Source: Chryseobacterium sp. W4I1 | GTDB taxonomy: Bacteria > Bacteroidota > Bacteroidia > Flavobacteriales > Weeksellaceae | DNA length: 64,000 nt | Assembly: GCF_030816115.1 (NCBI RefSeq) | Contig: NZ_JAUSXQ010000001.1 | Span: 4,259,001 to 4,323,000, forward strand | Direction: 5' to 3' | Part shown: positions 34,653-44,145 of the stretch, piece by piece | Layout of the letters: each line of letters opens with the position of its first letter | How positions within the stretch are numbered: the first letter of the stretch is position 1 | Position numbers and translations under genes: made by a program | Notes under the pieces: model-generated | The model's database searches: none | What the model was told of the DNA's origin: nothing | The model's input: the letters and a program-made list of their open reading frames with translations, nothing else

Positions 34653-35516
34653 TCAGTTCTTTTTCTGAAAAAGGCTGTAATAATATTTTTTAAGAGCGAG
34701 ATAGCTGGAAACGACTTTACCGCCTGTTGCTTTATTGAATTCATGTTTCAGTTGCACAAGCTGGTTTGTATGGAATTCAATCATATGATAGGCAAGCCTG
34801 TCGTGAAGAGTATCACCATATATTCTTTTTATAATTGGAAGTACTTTAACTCTTTCGCGAAAAACTTTGTAAGGGTCAGATGACAAACTTTTTTTGTCTT
34901 CTTCTTTGCGGTAGTGCGCCAAGGGCTCATCCAAAATGAGAACTTCTGGGTTGTTTCTGGTGATATGCATCCACATCAGCCAGTCTTCATTGATGTTTAG
35001 ACCCTTCTCAAACGTAAACCCTTCAAGAAGTTGACGGGAAATCAAAGCACAGTGTATAGGAATCGTGAATTTAAGATTCCATCCGAATACAATACCTTCA
35101 AATGTTGCATAGTCCTTTTCAATATGGTTATAACCAGGATGATGAATGTTGTTGGTATAAATGGTAAATTGGCTTATAATCAACGGATATTCTTTACTTC
35201 CGGAAAGACTTTTTTCAATTTTTTTCTTATTCAACAGGTCATCAGAATCTAAAAACTGGATATACTTTCCCGAAGCCCTTTCAAGTCCAGCATTTCTTGC
35301 GGAGGATATTCCTCCATTTTCTTTGCTGATATACTGAAAGCGACTGTCTTTTTCTGTCCATCTTTCTACCGTTTCTTCCGTATGGTCTGTGGAGCCGTCA
35401 TTGACAATTATGCATTCCCAATCTGTGAAAGTCTGATCCATAATGGACTGCAGACATTCATCAAGATAAGATGCTTGATTATAGCAAGGTACTATGATGG
35501 ATATTTTTGGAGACAT
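34653..35516 (-). CDS. GT2-family glycosyltransferase
   Basis: The 287-residue enzyme opens KISIIVPCYNQASYLDECLQSIMDQTF. It has VNDGSTDHTEETVERW, SSARNAGLERASGKYIQFLDSDDLL with the DxD motif, and ends in a basic tail. Its first 25 bases overlap the end of the GT2 at 35492, so the pair is translationally coupled. It should add one residue to the glycan from a nucleotide sugar, inverting the anomeric centre. Confidence 0.93.
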   Translation of the reverse strand: MSPKISIIVPCYNQASYLDECLQSIMDQTFTDWECIIVNDGSTDHTEETVERWTEKDSRFQYISKENGGISSARNAGLERASGKYIQFLDSDDLLNKKKIEKSLSGSKEYPLIISQFTIYTNNIHHPGYNHIEKDYATFEGIVFGWNLKFTIPIHCALISRQLLEGFTFEKGLNINEDWLMWMHITRNNPEVLILDEPLAHYRKEEDKKSLSSDPYKVFRERVKVLPIIKRIYGDTLHDRLAYHMIEFHTNQLVQLKHEFNKATGGKVVSSYLALKKYYYSLFQKKN

Positions 35517-36427
35517 TTCTTTTTGATATAATAAATTTTTTTTAGTGCTTTTAAAAAAGCTTTAATTTTAAGATGCTTAAGGTAAAAGAAAATTACTGTA
35601 TAATGAGCATTATATTTTTTGTAATTACTAAAGTCTAAATATTCTTCCACGACTTCTGATATAAACTGGTAATCAAACAATGAAGAATATTTTACTATCA
35701 GTATTTCCCTTAATTCAAAATAAGCTTTTTGTTTTTGGCCAGACAAATGCATTGATCCGGATATGCTTGATCCGGAAATTCGGACCTTTACAATACTATT
35801 TTTGATATATAAAATAACATTTCCGGCGGCAAATAGAAGTATTGCCAAATCATCACTTCCCCAGGCTAATGTTATTTTTTCAAACTTAACTCTTTTATAT
35901 ATATCAAGTTTAAAAATATTTTCGGAAAGACTGCTTTGTATTTCGTGATTATATTTTTTAATAAAAAATTCTGAAGGTTTCAGTTCTGAAAAATTATAAA
36001 CGAAATTTTGGATAACACTATTTTCTTCATCGATCCACTGATGAGAAAACTTCATTACAGATATATTCTTAGATTCTGCGGTTTTAAGATTATTATAGAA
36101 TTCTTCCACAAAGTTTGCTGAGATTACATCATCATCACCCAATACTTGGAACCATTCTTCTTTTACATTTTCTAACACTCTCTCCCATTGCAGAGCTAGA
36201 TTTTTACCGCCTAAGTTGTCTTTATATTTATAATAAAAGTAACTTTCAGGTTGAAGGTATTTTTCAATTATATTGACAGGATCATTTGGGCTGGCATCAT
36301 CACCAATGTATAAAACAAAATTTTTGTTGGTTTGTGAGGCAACAGATTTTATTGTTTCCTCAAAAAAATCTATTTTATAGTAAGGAATAACTATGGCGAG
36401 CTTGATTTGATAGTTTTGAGGTGTCAT
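35492..36427 (-). CDS. GT2-family glycosyltransferase
   Basis: The 311-residue protein has KLAIVIPYYKIDFFEETIKSVASQT, IGDDASPNDPV and WFQVLGDDDVIS, the last providing the acidic metal site. The C-terminal third is unusually rich in Lys, Tyr and Ile (HYTVIFFYLKHLKIKAFLKALKKIYYIKKK). The gene is visibly more AT-rich than the glycosyltransferases further left. It overlaps genes on both sides (25 bases at the 3' end, four at the 5' end) within the minus-strand run. Donor and acceptor are unknown. Confidence 0.9.
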   Translation of the reverse strand: MTPQNYQIKLAIVIPYYKIDFFEETIKSVASQTNKNFVLYIGDDASPNDPVNIIEKYLQPESYFYYKYKDNLGGKNLALQWERVLENVKEEWFQVLGDDDVISANFVEEFYNNLKTAESKNISVMKFSHQWIDEENSVIQNFVYNFSELKPSEFFIKKYNHEIQSSLSENIFKLDIYKRVKFEKITLAWGSDDLAILLFAAGNVILYIKNSIVKVRISGSSISGSMHLSGQKQKAYFELREILIVKYSSLFDYQFISEVVEEYLDFSNYKKYNAHYTVIFFYLKHLKIKAFLKALKKIYYIKKKCLQKYPS

Positions 36428-37458
36428 TTTATCAAATTTTTATATGTTAACATTCTTTTTTCGACCAGGTGCCATGAGCCATATGCAAAAATATAAGTAA
36501 TAATGGTGCTTATCAACATAAGTCTTAAAGTTCCTAACCCAAAATAATGCATCAATGTTTGCTGTATAATGAATGCATAAATATAAACTCCATAAGAAAT
36601 GTCTCCTATCTTTGAGCCTATGCTGCTTATATACCGATTCTTATTAACGCCGATGAGTAAAATTAGTAGAGGTAAAAGAATAGGGCTTGTATATTTATAA
36701 CATTCAAAATATAAAGATGTTGTTAATGCCAAAAAAAGCAGACATCTTATCCAAAATGAATTGATTTTCTTAAAATTGATAAATACTAATAAGCTTCCTG
36801 CCATGAAGTAAGTACAAAGCCTGTAAAATTCAATAGGGTATAGGAATATCCTTTTCATTGTACTTTCTAAAAAATGACTTTCAGTAATAGTAAAGTAAAA
36901 AGCTGAAAGAAAAATACTAATAATTATAATATTGAGATGTTTATATTGACGAAGTGGAAACAATAATAGTAAAACAATATACATTGTAAACTCATAAGAC
37001 AAAGACCATAGACTGCCATTAATTGCCCGTGGATAAGGATTGTTCTCAAAAACCCCCTTTACTTCATATTGTATTTTATACAATGACAGAGAGTTTGGAA
37101 AGTAGCTCCAGAATGTTTTTTCAGAAAATATGTTAATGCCTATATACACAACAGGCAAGAATAATATTGTAAATATTAATAGCACAATATAAGCAGGGTA
37201 CAGTCTTAACAAACGTTTCCACATATATTCCTGAGGACTTTTGCTGCGCTGTAGACTCATCATAATGAGGTAGCCACTCATGATAAAAAAACAATCTACA
37301 GATAGTGACCCAAGACTTAATTGTCCATTCGTTAGAGTTCCTATTATCTCTGCTTTTCCTGTTAAGGGATAAGAATGTGAAACTATTACTAAACTAGCAA
37401 ATAGCAGGCGAAGAAAGTCAAAATTATTACTTCTGTTAATTTGTGTAGCTATATTCAT
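36424..37458 (-). CDS. Acyltransferase 3 family membrane protein
   Basis: The 344-residue polytopic protein carries OafA-type motifs: NFDFLRLLFASLVIVSHSYPL with the conserved His, DCFFIMSGYLIMMSL, RLLRLYPAYIVLL and GSLWSLSYEFTMYIVLL. Without an SGNH extension it resembles sugar O-acetyltransferases that work within the membrane. It is the third acyltransferase 3 gene of the locus. Its ATG overlaps the stop of the gene at 37458, and it is AT-rich like its neighbours, suggesting joint acquisition. Confidence 0.92.
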   Translation of the reverse strand: MNIATQINRSNNFDFLRLLFASLVIVSHSYPLTGKAEIIGTLTNGQLSLGSLSVDCFFIMSGYLIMMSLQRSKSPQEYMWKRLLRLYPAYIVLLIFTILFLPVVYIGINIFSEKTFWSYFPNSLSLYKIQYEVKGVFENNPYPRAINGSLWSLSYEFTMYIVLLLLFPLRQYKHLNIIIISIFLSAFYFTITESHFLESTMKRIFLYPIEFYRLCTYFMAGSLLVFINFKKINSFWIRCLLFLALTTSLYFECYKYTSPILLPLLILLIGVNKNRYISSIGSKIGDISYGVYIYAFIIQQTLMHYFGLGTLRLMLISTIITYIFAYGSWHLVEKRMLTYKNLIK

Positions 37459-38999
37459 TATTTTTTAAGAAAATATTTTATTAATTGTTTCTTATGAAAA
37501 TAACTAATGTTAGAATTTTTAGGATTTGTCATTTTATAAACAAAATATTTTCCGTTTAATGACATTTTTTCTGTGAAACTGTAATGTGGAAACTTTCTTT
37601 TATCAGCAGTTACAAGAAGTTTTTCATTATCCCCGTTATAATATCTGTCCTGATTAGGCCTCCAGTAAGCATGCTTTTTTTTATCTATTAATTGATAAAG
37701 TTCCTGAACACGTGATTTCCATACTTCTATACTGTAATTGTTAAGGATATATTTGTTTTGTTTTTGTGAGGTTTCTGTTCTGTATTCCGAATTCCGAATT
37801 AGTTTTCTAATGTTGGAATGCCATTCATCCAGATTTTTGGGATAAACTATATTATATTCGTTATTGTCACTGAAGAGTTTAAACAAAGGCAGTGGATTGT
37901 AGTGAAGAGCAAAAGGTATCTTACGTAAAGCAACCTGAAGAAGAGCTGTAAAAGAGGGCATGGGGAAACCTTCGATATAAATGTCAGTTGTTTCTTCAAT
38001 TTCAGCCAATCTCTGTGAAGATACAATTCCGTGTAAAAAAATCCTTTCATGCTGATATTCTTTAGCATAGTCAGAATCGGCATTGATTCCTACAATATTA
38101 AATAGGACATTGGAATTTTCTTCTACAATTTTATAAGCCTCTTTCAAAAAATTGTAGTGCTCGTTGGGATTGTATTTGTAAGCTGTTCCTGTACTTAATA
38201 TTTTAATGAAATTAGTTTCGCTGTTGCTGTTTTCATCTTCTGTATTTTGAGCTGTTTCTATTGGAATTGGTAAAAAAAACTGTCTTTCCTTTAAAATATC
38301 ACGCCTTTCCTCATCAATCGATATGCTGGATTCTCTAATTTGGAGAACAATATCTGCAATAGACGTTCCCAACCAAAATACATGGTCTGCATGATTGATA
38401 AAACAGATAGGTGTTGTGATGTCTTTTTGAGATAAAACGATGCTTGTAATCGTTTCATCCGGATGAATATGAAGCACGATCACGTCATAGTCGTTTAGAG
38501 GCTGCTGGTTTAAAAGATTGATCGACTCTATCTTAGATGGTGATTTTACACTGATATGTCCCACGCTAATACTATCTGTGAGATAGAAATTACTGATATC
38601 TGTTATTTCTTCCAGAGAAAGCCGGGTACTTAGAATTGTATGCTTTTTTGAAGAGTCATTTTTAATCCAATTATAAAGTAATTTGGAATGTCCGCCCGAG
38701 GTATAAACTTCTGAGCAGATATGAAGTATTTTTTTTGTTTTTTTTTGTTTTTGCTGATGGTAAGCTATTGGTAAAATCTTTTGTTGAATTTCAGTTAAAA
38801 GGAGTTCCAGAGACTTGCTCTTATAATATCCCGAAAAATTGAACCACCCGAAAGAGGCGGTTTTTTCAATATAATTTATACAGTCTTCATAGAGTTTTTC
38901 TTCAAATAATTTCTGTGCAGTCCGAATACATGATTCGAAATATATCTTATTTGAATATAATAACTTTTCTGGATCAATATGTATGTTTTTTTTTACCAA
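37458..38999 (-). CDS. Large GT-B-like glycosyltransferase, start uncertain
   Basis: The 513-residue product from TTG 38999 has an N-terminal helical region (about 1-85, AQKLFEEKLYEDCINYIEK, TPR-like). A GT-B-like body follows: KKILHICSEVYTSGGHSKLL, SVGH, CFINHADHVFWLG, ILSTGTAYKYNPNEHYNF and IYIEGFPMPSFTALLQVALRK. The last block replaces the usual E-x7-E motif. The frame stays open for 48 further codons upstream (to 39143) without an ATG or GTG, so the true start or an indel may lie there. A peptide-like basic tail ends the protein. It is probably a glycosyltransferase; the exact family is not recognised. Confidence 0.72.
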   Translation of the reverse strand: MVKKNIHIDPEKLLYSNKIYFESCIRTAQKLFEEKLYEDCINYIEKTASFGWFNFSGYYKSKSLELLLTEIQQKILPIAYHQQKQKKTKKILHICSEVYTSGGHSKLLYNWIKNDSSKKHTILSTRLSLEEITDISNFYLTDSISVGHISVKSPSKIESINLLNQQPLNDYDVIVLHIHPDETITSIVLSQKDITTPICFINHADHVFWLGTSIADIVLQIRESSISIDEERRDILKERQFFLPIPIETAQNTEDENSNSETNFIKILSTGTAYKYNPNEHYNFLKEAYKIVEENSNVLFNIVGINADSDYAKEYQHERIFLHGIVSSQRLAEIEETTDIYIEGFPMPSFTALLQVALRKIPFALHYNPLPLFKLFSDNNEYNIVYPKNLDEWHSNIRKLIRNSEYRTETSQKQNKYILNNYSIEVWKSRVQELYQLIDKKKHAYWRPNQDRYYNGDNEKLLVTADKRKFPHYSFTEKMSLNGKYFVYKMTNPKNSNISYFHKKQLIKYFLKK

Positions 39000-39275
39000 G
39001 TTCTTGTGTTTTTTGAAACCTATTGATATTGATTTAAAACTTCTATTACCGGAGAAAGTAAAAGCGCTTAATACTTGTTCAATTTCTTGTTGATGTCCCC
39101 CAAATTGACCTTTTATAAATCGAGTAGTTTTATCATAATTGTTTTATAATTTGATTTTTTTTAGATGATTCAAAAAAAGTATTTTATCTTCAGTCTTAAA
39201 TATCTTGTGCCGGGAACTGATATATTTTGTAGTTAATTAATCTTTTTTTATATCTATTTGCTTTTTAAATTCAAT

Positions 39276-40529
39276 TTAAAGTATTTTAAATTCAAATTGA
39301 GGTCTGATAATTCCAGGAAGAAGCGCAATGTTTTTTTCAAGTTTTATGTTTTCAACTTCAAAACCGATTGTGCTTGGAGCAATAAATAACGGAATTCTTT
39401 GATCTTCACCAAAAATTAATTTGAAATAATAGTTTCCTGCATTTAATAGATTTTTTGGAAGAATAAATTCTATGCTGTATTCTTTTACTTCCGAATCATT
39501 ACTTGTTGTGACTAAAGCTCCTGTATGAAAAACGGGAACTTCTTCATAAGTTCTAAGCTCAAATGTGACATCTAGATTTATTCCAGCTTTTAAGCTAAGG
39601 AATCTTAATTTTACCAAAATTCCGGATTCTATATCTATTAATTCACCTTGGGCTGGCTCTGCAGAAAATTCAAGAACTTTTATATTTTCATTGCCTAATG
39701 CCGTTTCAACAGGTCCTTCGTGCAGATATTTGCTTTGAGCTTCGGAGCTTTTTTGGTATTCTACAATAGTATCAAGTATATTGCCACTGTAAGCTAACTG
39801 TCCTTGGTTTAGCAATATCCCGGTATTACAAAGTTCTTTAATGGCTGTCATATTATGACTTACGAACAAAATAGTTCTTCCTTCACCTTTCGTTACATCA
39901 CCCATTTTTCCCAAGCATTTTTTCTGAAAATCAGCATCTCCTACAGCTAAAACTTCGTCCACAATTAAAATTTCAGATTCTAAATGAGCTGCTACAGCAA
40001 ACGCCAGACGTACATACATTCCTGAAGAATATCTTTTTACCGGAGTATCAATATATCTTTCAACACCTGAAAAATCTACAATTTCATCAAATTTTCTGGT
40101 GATTTCTTTACGGGTCATTCCTAAAATAGCGCCATTTAAAAATACATTTTCGCGGCCTGTCATCTCAGGGTGGAAACCTGTTCCTACCTCCAATAAAGAA
40201 GCAATTCTTCCATTGGTTCGAATTGTTCCTGTGGTTGGCTTTGTTACCTTACTTAGTAATTTTAATAAGGTAGATTTCCCTGCACCGTTTCTTCCTACAA
40301 TTCCTACAGCATCACCTTGCTTTACTTCAAAGTTGATGTCGCGTAAAGACCATACATAATCGGAAGTTCCTTTAGTGGTTCTGTCATTGGTTTCTCCTAT
40401 TTTTAGATAAGGATCTTCGTTTCCTCTTATTTTGTGCCAGAACCTATTGAGGTCATGAGAGAGTGTTCCTGTTCCCACTTGGCCCAAACGGTATTGTTTT
40501 GATATATTTTCTGCTTTTAAAGCTAGCAT
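39276..40529 (-). CDS. wzt: Polysaccharide ABC exporter ATP-binding protein (Wzt-like) with C-terminal domain
   Basis: It powers export of a completed O-antigen or capsule chain across the inner membrane together with Wzm (40572). The 417-residue protein has the nucleotide-binding domain at about 5-265: Walker A GRNGAGKS (79-86), LEVGTGFHPEMTGREN, signature YSSGM (167-171) and Walker B ILIVDE (187-192). The region after about 280 is a beta-rich extension like the Wzt C-terminal domain that binds the glycan's modified end. The extension implies export is tied to a terminal modification, such as the methyl or acyl groups made in this locus. Confidence 0.93.
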   Translation of the reverse strand: MLALKAENISKQYRLGQVGTGTLSHDLNRFWHKIRGNEDPYLKIGETNDRTTKGTSDYVWSLRDINFEVKQGDAVGIVGRNGAGKSTLLKLLSKVTKPTTGTIRTNGRIASLLEVGTGFHPEMTGRENVFLNGAILGMTRKEITRKFDEIVDFSGVERYIDTPVKRYSSGMYVRLAFAVAAHLESEILIVDEVLAVGDADFQKKCLGKMGDVTKGEGRTILFVSHNMTAIKELCNTGILLNQGQLAYSGNILDTIVEYQKSSEAQSKYLHEGPVETALGNENIKVLEFSAEPAQGELIDIESGILVKLRFLSLKAGINLDVTFELRTYEEVPVFHTGALVTTSNDSEVKEYSIEFILPKNLLNAGNYYFKLIFGEDQRIPLFIAPSTIGFEVENIKLEKNIALLPGIIRPQFEFKIL

Positions 40530-40571
40530 TTTTTAAATTTTTAAATTAATCAAAAGTGTTTTTATACATGT

Positions 40572-41420
40572 TTATACGGTATCCATGAAGGTTCTTTCCA
40601 CTTTATTGAATGTAATAATTCCAATAAATAAAAGAACAATAGTAATAATCGTGCTTATGATAAGCATTGAAGGTGAAAAATCTCCGACCCCCAGCCAACC
40701 ATACTTGAAGCATTCAAAAATACCAGTTAGTGGATTGTATTTTGCCAAGCTTCTGAAATATCCGGGAAGCATTGATATTGGATAAATGACAGGCGTTGCA
40801 TACATGAGTAAACTTACACCAAATGCTAGTAGCATCGTAAGATCTTTATATTTTGTTGTAAGTGAGGAAAATATCATTCCGACTCCTAATGCAAACAAAG
40901 CCATAATAATGATGAGAAAAGGTGTTGCCAACATCCACCAGTTAGGATGAATTTCCTTATTGATAAGATAGTAAAGCCAAACAGCTATAAATAAAAGAAA
41001 CTGTACAATTAACCGCATTAGGTTAGAGATAACAATTGAAACAGGAGTAACAAGCCTTGGGAAATATACTTTCCCAAAAATACTGGCGTTACCTGTGAAG
41101 GTATTGGTAGTACCTAGAAGTGCTCCTGAAAAATAGTTCCATAAGGTTACTCCTGCCAGATAAAACAATATACCAGGCGCACCATCTGTAGGAAGCTTCG
41201 CAAATTTTCCAAAAATAATTAGATAGGTAATTGTGGTAAATATAGGATTGATAAAAAACCAAATAGGTCCTAATATTGTTTGTTTAAAACTTGATACAAA
41301 ATCTCTTTTTACAAACATGTAAACAAGATCTTTGTATTTCCAGACTTCCTTCAATTTCAAATCGAACAGGGAATGGGTGTCATCTATTGTTTCTGTCCAC
41401 TTTTGCTGTGGTTCATTCAT
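40572..41420 (-). CDS. wzm: Polysaccharide ABC exporter permease (Wzm-like)
   Basis: I take the ATG at 41420 (MNEPQQKW) because an in-frame TTG at 41438 overlaps the -7 box. The 282-residue protein has a cytoplasmic N-terminus, then six hydrophobic segments typical of ABC-2 permeases: DFVSSFKQTILGPIWFFINPIF, IFGKFAKLP, PVSIVISNLMRL, GVGMIFSSLTTKYKDL, SLLMYATPVIYPISMLP and the last helix near the C-terminus. It forms the membrane channel with the ATPase encoded 42 bases downstream. A full promoter lies directly upstream. Confidence 0.93.
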   Translation of the reverse strand: MNEPQQKWTETIDDTHSLFDLKLKEVWKYKDLVYMFVKRDFVSSFKQTILGPIWFFINPIFTTITYLIIFGKFAKLPTDGAPGILFYLAGVTLWNYFSGALLGTTNTFTGNASIFGKVYFPRLVTPVSIVISNLMRLIVQFLLFIAVWLYYLINKEIHPNWWMLATPFLIIIMALFALGVGMIFSSLTTKYKDLTMLLAFGVSLLMYATPVIYPISMLPGYFRSLAKYNPLTGIFECFKYGWLGVGDFSPSMLIISTIITIVLLFIGIITFNKVERTFMDTV

Positions 41421-41435
41421 TTGTGTAAGTTTTTG

Positions 41436-41464
41436 CAAATTTAAAATATTTAATTCTTATCCAA
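41436..41464 (-). promoter_or_regulatory. Consensus promoter of the wzm-wzt operon
   Basis: On the minus strand TTG (41464-41462) is followed after 18 bases by TAAATTTG (41443-41436), a full match to the Bacteroidota consensus. Transcription would start near 41429, nine bases before the ATG at 41420, which decides the wzm start. Confidence 0.72.
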
Positions 41465-41540
41465 CTTTATTGATTAGTGAATAATTATCATATAAAATAT
41501 AAAACAACAACTAATGTATTACTATTTGTTATTATGAGCA

Positions 41541-41572
41541 AAAAACTACTAGTAATAAAGCTAATAGTTTTT
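41541..41572 (-). terminator. Terminator-like hairpin after fdtB (repeat family, copy 1)
   Basis: AAAAACTACTAG (41541-41552) pairs with CTAATAGTTTTT (41561-41572), with one wobble, around an 8-base loop, and A and T runs flank both sides. It can end the fdt transcript before the wzm promoter. Its sequence is shared with the hairpin at 44146 (on the minus strand, ACTATTnGCTTTAT in both). Confidence 0.65.
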
Positions 41573-41678
41573 AAAGTTTATAATAAATTCATTATTTAAT
41601 GATAGGTAGTTGTTCATATTAGACATAGCTATTCAGCTAGCAAAAATGGGATGTTATCAGTTTGTTTTCATTTTGCAA

Positions 41679-42779
41679 CTAAAATTCGTTGACAGCTTTG
41701 ATGATAGTCTGAATTTCTTCTTCTTCTAAAACGGAAGAAATAGGAAGACTCAGCACTTCGTTATGCATTTTTTCGGTGATCGGGAATGAAAGATCGGCGT
41801 ATTCTTTGTAGGCTTCCTGCTTATGGGGCGGGATTGGATAATGGATAATGGTATGAATACCTTTTTCCGTTAAATAGGCCTGTAGCTCATCTCTTTTTTC
41901 TGTTCTTACCACAAAAACATGCCATACATGTTCGTTTTCATCAACCGGGTTTTCCGGAAGAGTGATTTTTGGATTATTGATCTCAGAAATGAATCGTTTT
42001 GCGATTTCTCTTCGGGTTCCGTTTTCGTGGCCGATGTATTTGAGTTTTACATCTAAAACGGCAGCCTGAATTTCGTCCAGCCTGGAGTTTAATCCTTTAT
42101 AGATGTTTACATATTTCTGGTTTGAACCGTAATTAGCAATAGCGCGAATTGCTTCAAATACGTCTTTATCATTTGTAGTTACAGCCCCTGCATCACCTAA
42201 AGCCCCAAGATTTTTTCCGGGATAGAAGCTGAAACCAGCTGCATCGCCCAGATTTCCTGATTTAATGCCATTCCATTCTGCTCCGATAGCCTGTGCATTA
42301 TCTTCTACAATCTTTAAATTGTGCTTTTGAGCCATATTTTTAAGCTCTTCAGAAAACACAATTCTTCCCTGAAGGTGAACTATCAGGATGGCTTTTGTCT
42401 TTGGAGTGATACTTTCTTCAATTTTTGAAATGTCGATATTAAAAGTATCGGCATCGGGCTCTACAAAAACAGGGACCAGTCCATTATCCGATAAAGCCAG
42501 TACTGAAGCGATATAGGTGTTGGCGGGAACAATAACTTCATCCCCTGCCTTCATTATTCCTAATTCAATATAAGCACGGAAAATAAGACGGAGTGCATCC
42601 AGGCCGTTCGCTACGCCTAAAGCATATTGTGAACCGATGTAGGATGCGAGATTGGCCTCAAAGTTTTTGAGTTCGCTGCCCATAAGATACCAGCCACTTC
42701 TGAAAACGCTTAAAAGTTTGTTTTCAATTTCCTCCTGATAAGTAAGGTTTATTTTCTTTAAGTCTAAAAAGTTAATCAT
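41679..42779 (-). CDS. fdtB: DegT/DnrJ/EryC1 sugar aminotransferase (FdtB-like)
   Basis: This PLP enzyme should transaminate a dTDP-3-keto-6-deoxyhexose to the 3-amino sugar (dTDP-Fuc3N or Qui3N) with glutamate as donor. The 366-residue length is typical. Motifs seen: [39 protein letters not shown] and the PLP lysine in [18 protein letters not shown]. The [10 protein letters not shown] segment fits the family end. It is encoded next to an FdtA-like ketoisomerase and a hexapeptide acyltransferase, the classic fdtA-fdtC-fdtB set. Its start overlaps the acyltransferase stop. Galacto or gluco product cannot be told apart here. Confidence 0.92.
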   Translation of the reverse strand: MINFLDLKKINLTYQEEIENKLLSVFRSGWYLMGSELKNFEANLASYIGSQYALGVANGLDALRLIFRAYIELGIMKAGDEVIVPANTYIASVLALSDNGLVPVFVEPDADTFNIDISKIEESITPKTKAILIVHLQGRIVFSEELKNMAQKHNLKIVEDNAQAIGAEWNGIKSGNLGDAAGFSFYPGKNLGALGDAGAVTTNDKDVFEAIRAIANYGSNQKYVNIYKGLNSRLDEIQAAVLDVKLKYIGHENGTRREIAKRFISEINNPKITLPENPVDENEHVWHVFVVRTEKRDELQAYLTEKGIHTIIHYPIPPHKQEAYKEYADLSFPITEKMHNEVLSLPISSVLEEEEIQTIIKAVNEF

Positions 42780-43552
42780 TTTCGTAGCCGTTTTTTAATT
42801 TCCAATTGTCAAAACCTTCCTCTTCCCAAGGCATATTTCTGGAGAAGTTGTAAGGCCATGGATAGTGAGATTTATCTGCGCCTCTTGATATCATTTCGCG
42901 GACATCTTTAATTTTCTTTGCTGGATTTCCAATGATCAGGGAGTAGTCATCATATTTTTCCTCCTACCAGAGACTGAGCTCCTACAAGGCTGTGTTTTCC
43001 AATAACTGAAGCCGGCAGAAGAACCGTTCCAACCGCAATCTGAGAAAAATCTCCTACCGTAGGTCCGATGCAGGTATTGGATGGAGGAGTAGGATCATTG
43101 GTAAATACTACATAAGGGTAGATGAATACATAATTTCCAATCTTGGACTGCTGCCCGATATGAACATTGCTGTGCAGCCAACAGTTGTCTCCAAACTCTA
43201 CATACCCCTGGATATCAGAAACGGTTCCGATCCTGCAGTTGTTTCCAAACTTGGAATGTTCTCTGATCGTTACACGGTGTCCTGTTGAAAAATTCTTTCC
43301 AAAAGTAGAGCCTGCATAAATAATACTGTGGCTTCTGATAAATGCGCCTTCTTCCAGAACTGTTTTAGGATTCTCGTATGTGTCTTTGAAATAATAGTCA
43401 TTGGCGGGTTCTCCTATAACACAGTCATTACAGATGATAGAATTGTCTCCTATGGTAACATTGTCATATATAACGGTGTTGTCTCCTATCCTGACATTTT
43501 TACCAATGACAGCTTTCTCACTGATATATACATTTCTATTATTGAACTTCAT
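42772..43552 (-). pseudogene. fdtC: FdtC-like hexapeptide N-acyltransferase disrupted by a 1-base insertion
   Basis: From ATG 43552 the frame encodes a left-handed beta helix (IGKNVRIGDNTVIYDNVTIG through SVIGKHSLVGAQSLVGGK) and stops at TGA 42950 after 200 residues. One frame over, translation continues YDDYSLIIGNPAKKIKDVREM, the expected C-terminal end of such enzymes, to TAA 42772. Removing one A from the five-A coding run (42955-42959) gives 259 residues; the span is 781 bases, one over 260 codons. The intact enzyme would acylate the 3-amino group of the dTDP-sugar. The 200-residue product keeps the whole helix and might still work in part. Confidence 0.85.
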
Positions 43553-43581
43553 CTATTTTTGTACTTATTGTGGTTTGTGAT

Positions 43582-43995
43582 CTAGTTATTTTTAGTTGCC
43601 TTTTTGAAATCTTCATAATCCCTGAAGTAATCTGCTTCATCATAAATTTCCGAAGCCAGACACAGTAATACTGCATTGTGTGAAAACTGAATGTCTCTCC
43701 ATACCAGTTTTGGAATATATAAACCCTTCGTAGGATGGTCTAAAATAAAGGTTTCTTCATTGCCATCTTTATCCTCGGTATTGAACGTAATGGTTCCGGA
43801 TACTGCAAATATAATCTGCTGCAGCTCCCTGTGGGCATGTCCTCCTCTGGTTACATCGTGAGGCGTATAGTAGGTCCAGTAGACACGCTGTATCTCAAAA
43901 GGAACATTCTTTTGGGTTTCCGCTATGGTGATATAGCCCAGCTGTGATGATCCTATTTTATCGAATGTAATGATTTGTGGTTTATTGTATTCCAT
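43582..43995 (-). CDS. fdtA: dTDP-4-keto-6-deoxyhexose 3,4-ketoisomerase (FdtA/QdtA cupin)
   Basis: The cupin enzyme moves the keto group of dTDP-4-keto-6-deoxyglucose from C4 to C3, supplying FdtB. I choose ATG 43995 (MEYNKPQI; 137 residues, usual length) because the upstream TTG at 44028 overlaps a -7 box. The catalytic His pair is visible in TRGGHAHRELQQ, with the cupin blocks VSGTITF and GLYIPKLVWRDIQFS. Sequence alone does not say whether the C4 product is galacto (FdtA) or gluco (QdtA). It heads the fdtA-fdtC-fdtB operon. Confidence 0.9.
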   Translation of the reverse strand: MEYNKPQIITFDKIGSSQLGYITIAETQKNVPFEIQRVYWTYYTPHDVTRGGHAHRELQQIIFAVSGTITFNTEDKDGNEETFILDHPTKGLYIPKLVWRDIQFSHNAVLLCLASEIYDEADYFRDYEDFKKATKNN

Positions 43996-44025
43996 TAATG
44001 TTTCTAAATAGTTCTTTAAAGTCCC

Positions 44026-44033
44026 CAAAGTTA
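44026..44033 (-). promoter_or_regulatory. -7 box TAACTTTG before fdtA
   Basis: TAACTTTG on the minus strand fits TAnnTTTG and lies 31 bases before the ATG at 43995. No clear TTG is found at standard spacing. It overlaps the alternative TTG start and lies between fdtA and the hairpin that follows rfbA. Confidence 0.45.
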
Positions 44034-44145
44034 ATTATAAAATTACTATTGGAAAGAAGCGGTTATTATTATATAATGGATCTCTAAAAAATTTTATATC
44101 AAAATCTACTTAGATGGTAAGGTTGCAAAAGCTTCTATATTAAAA

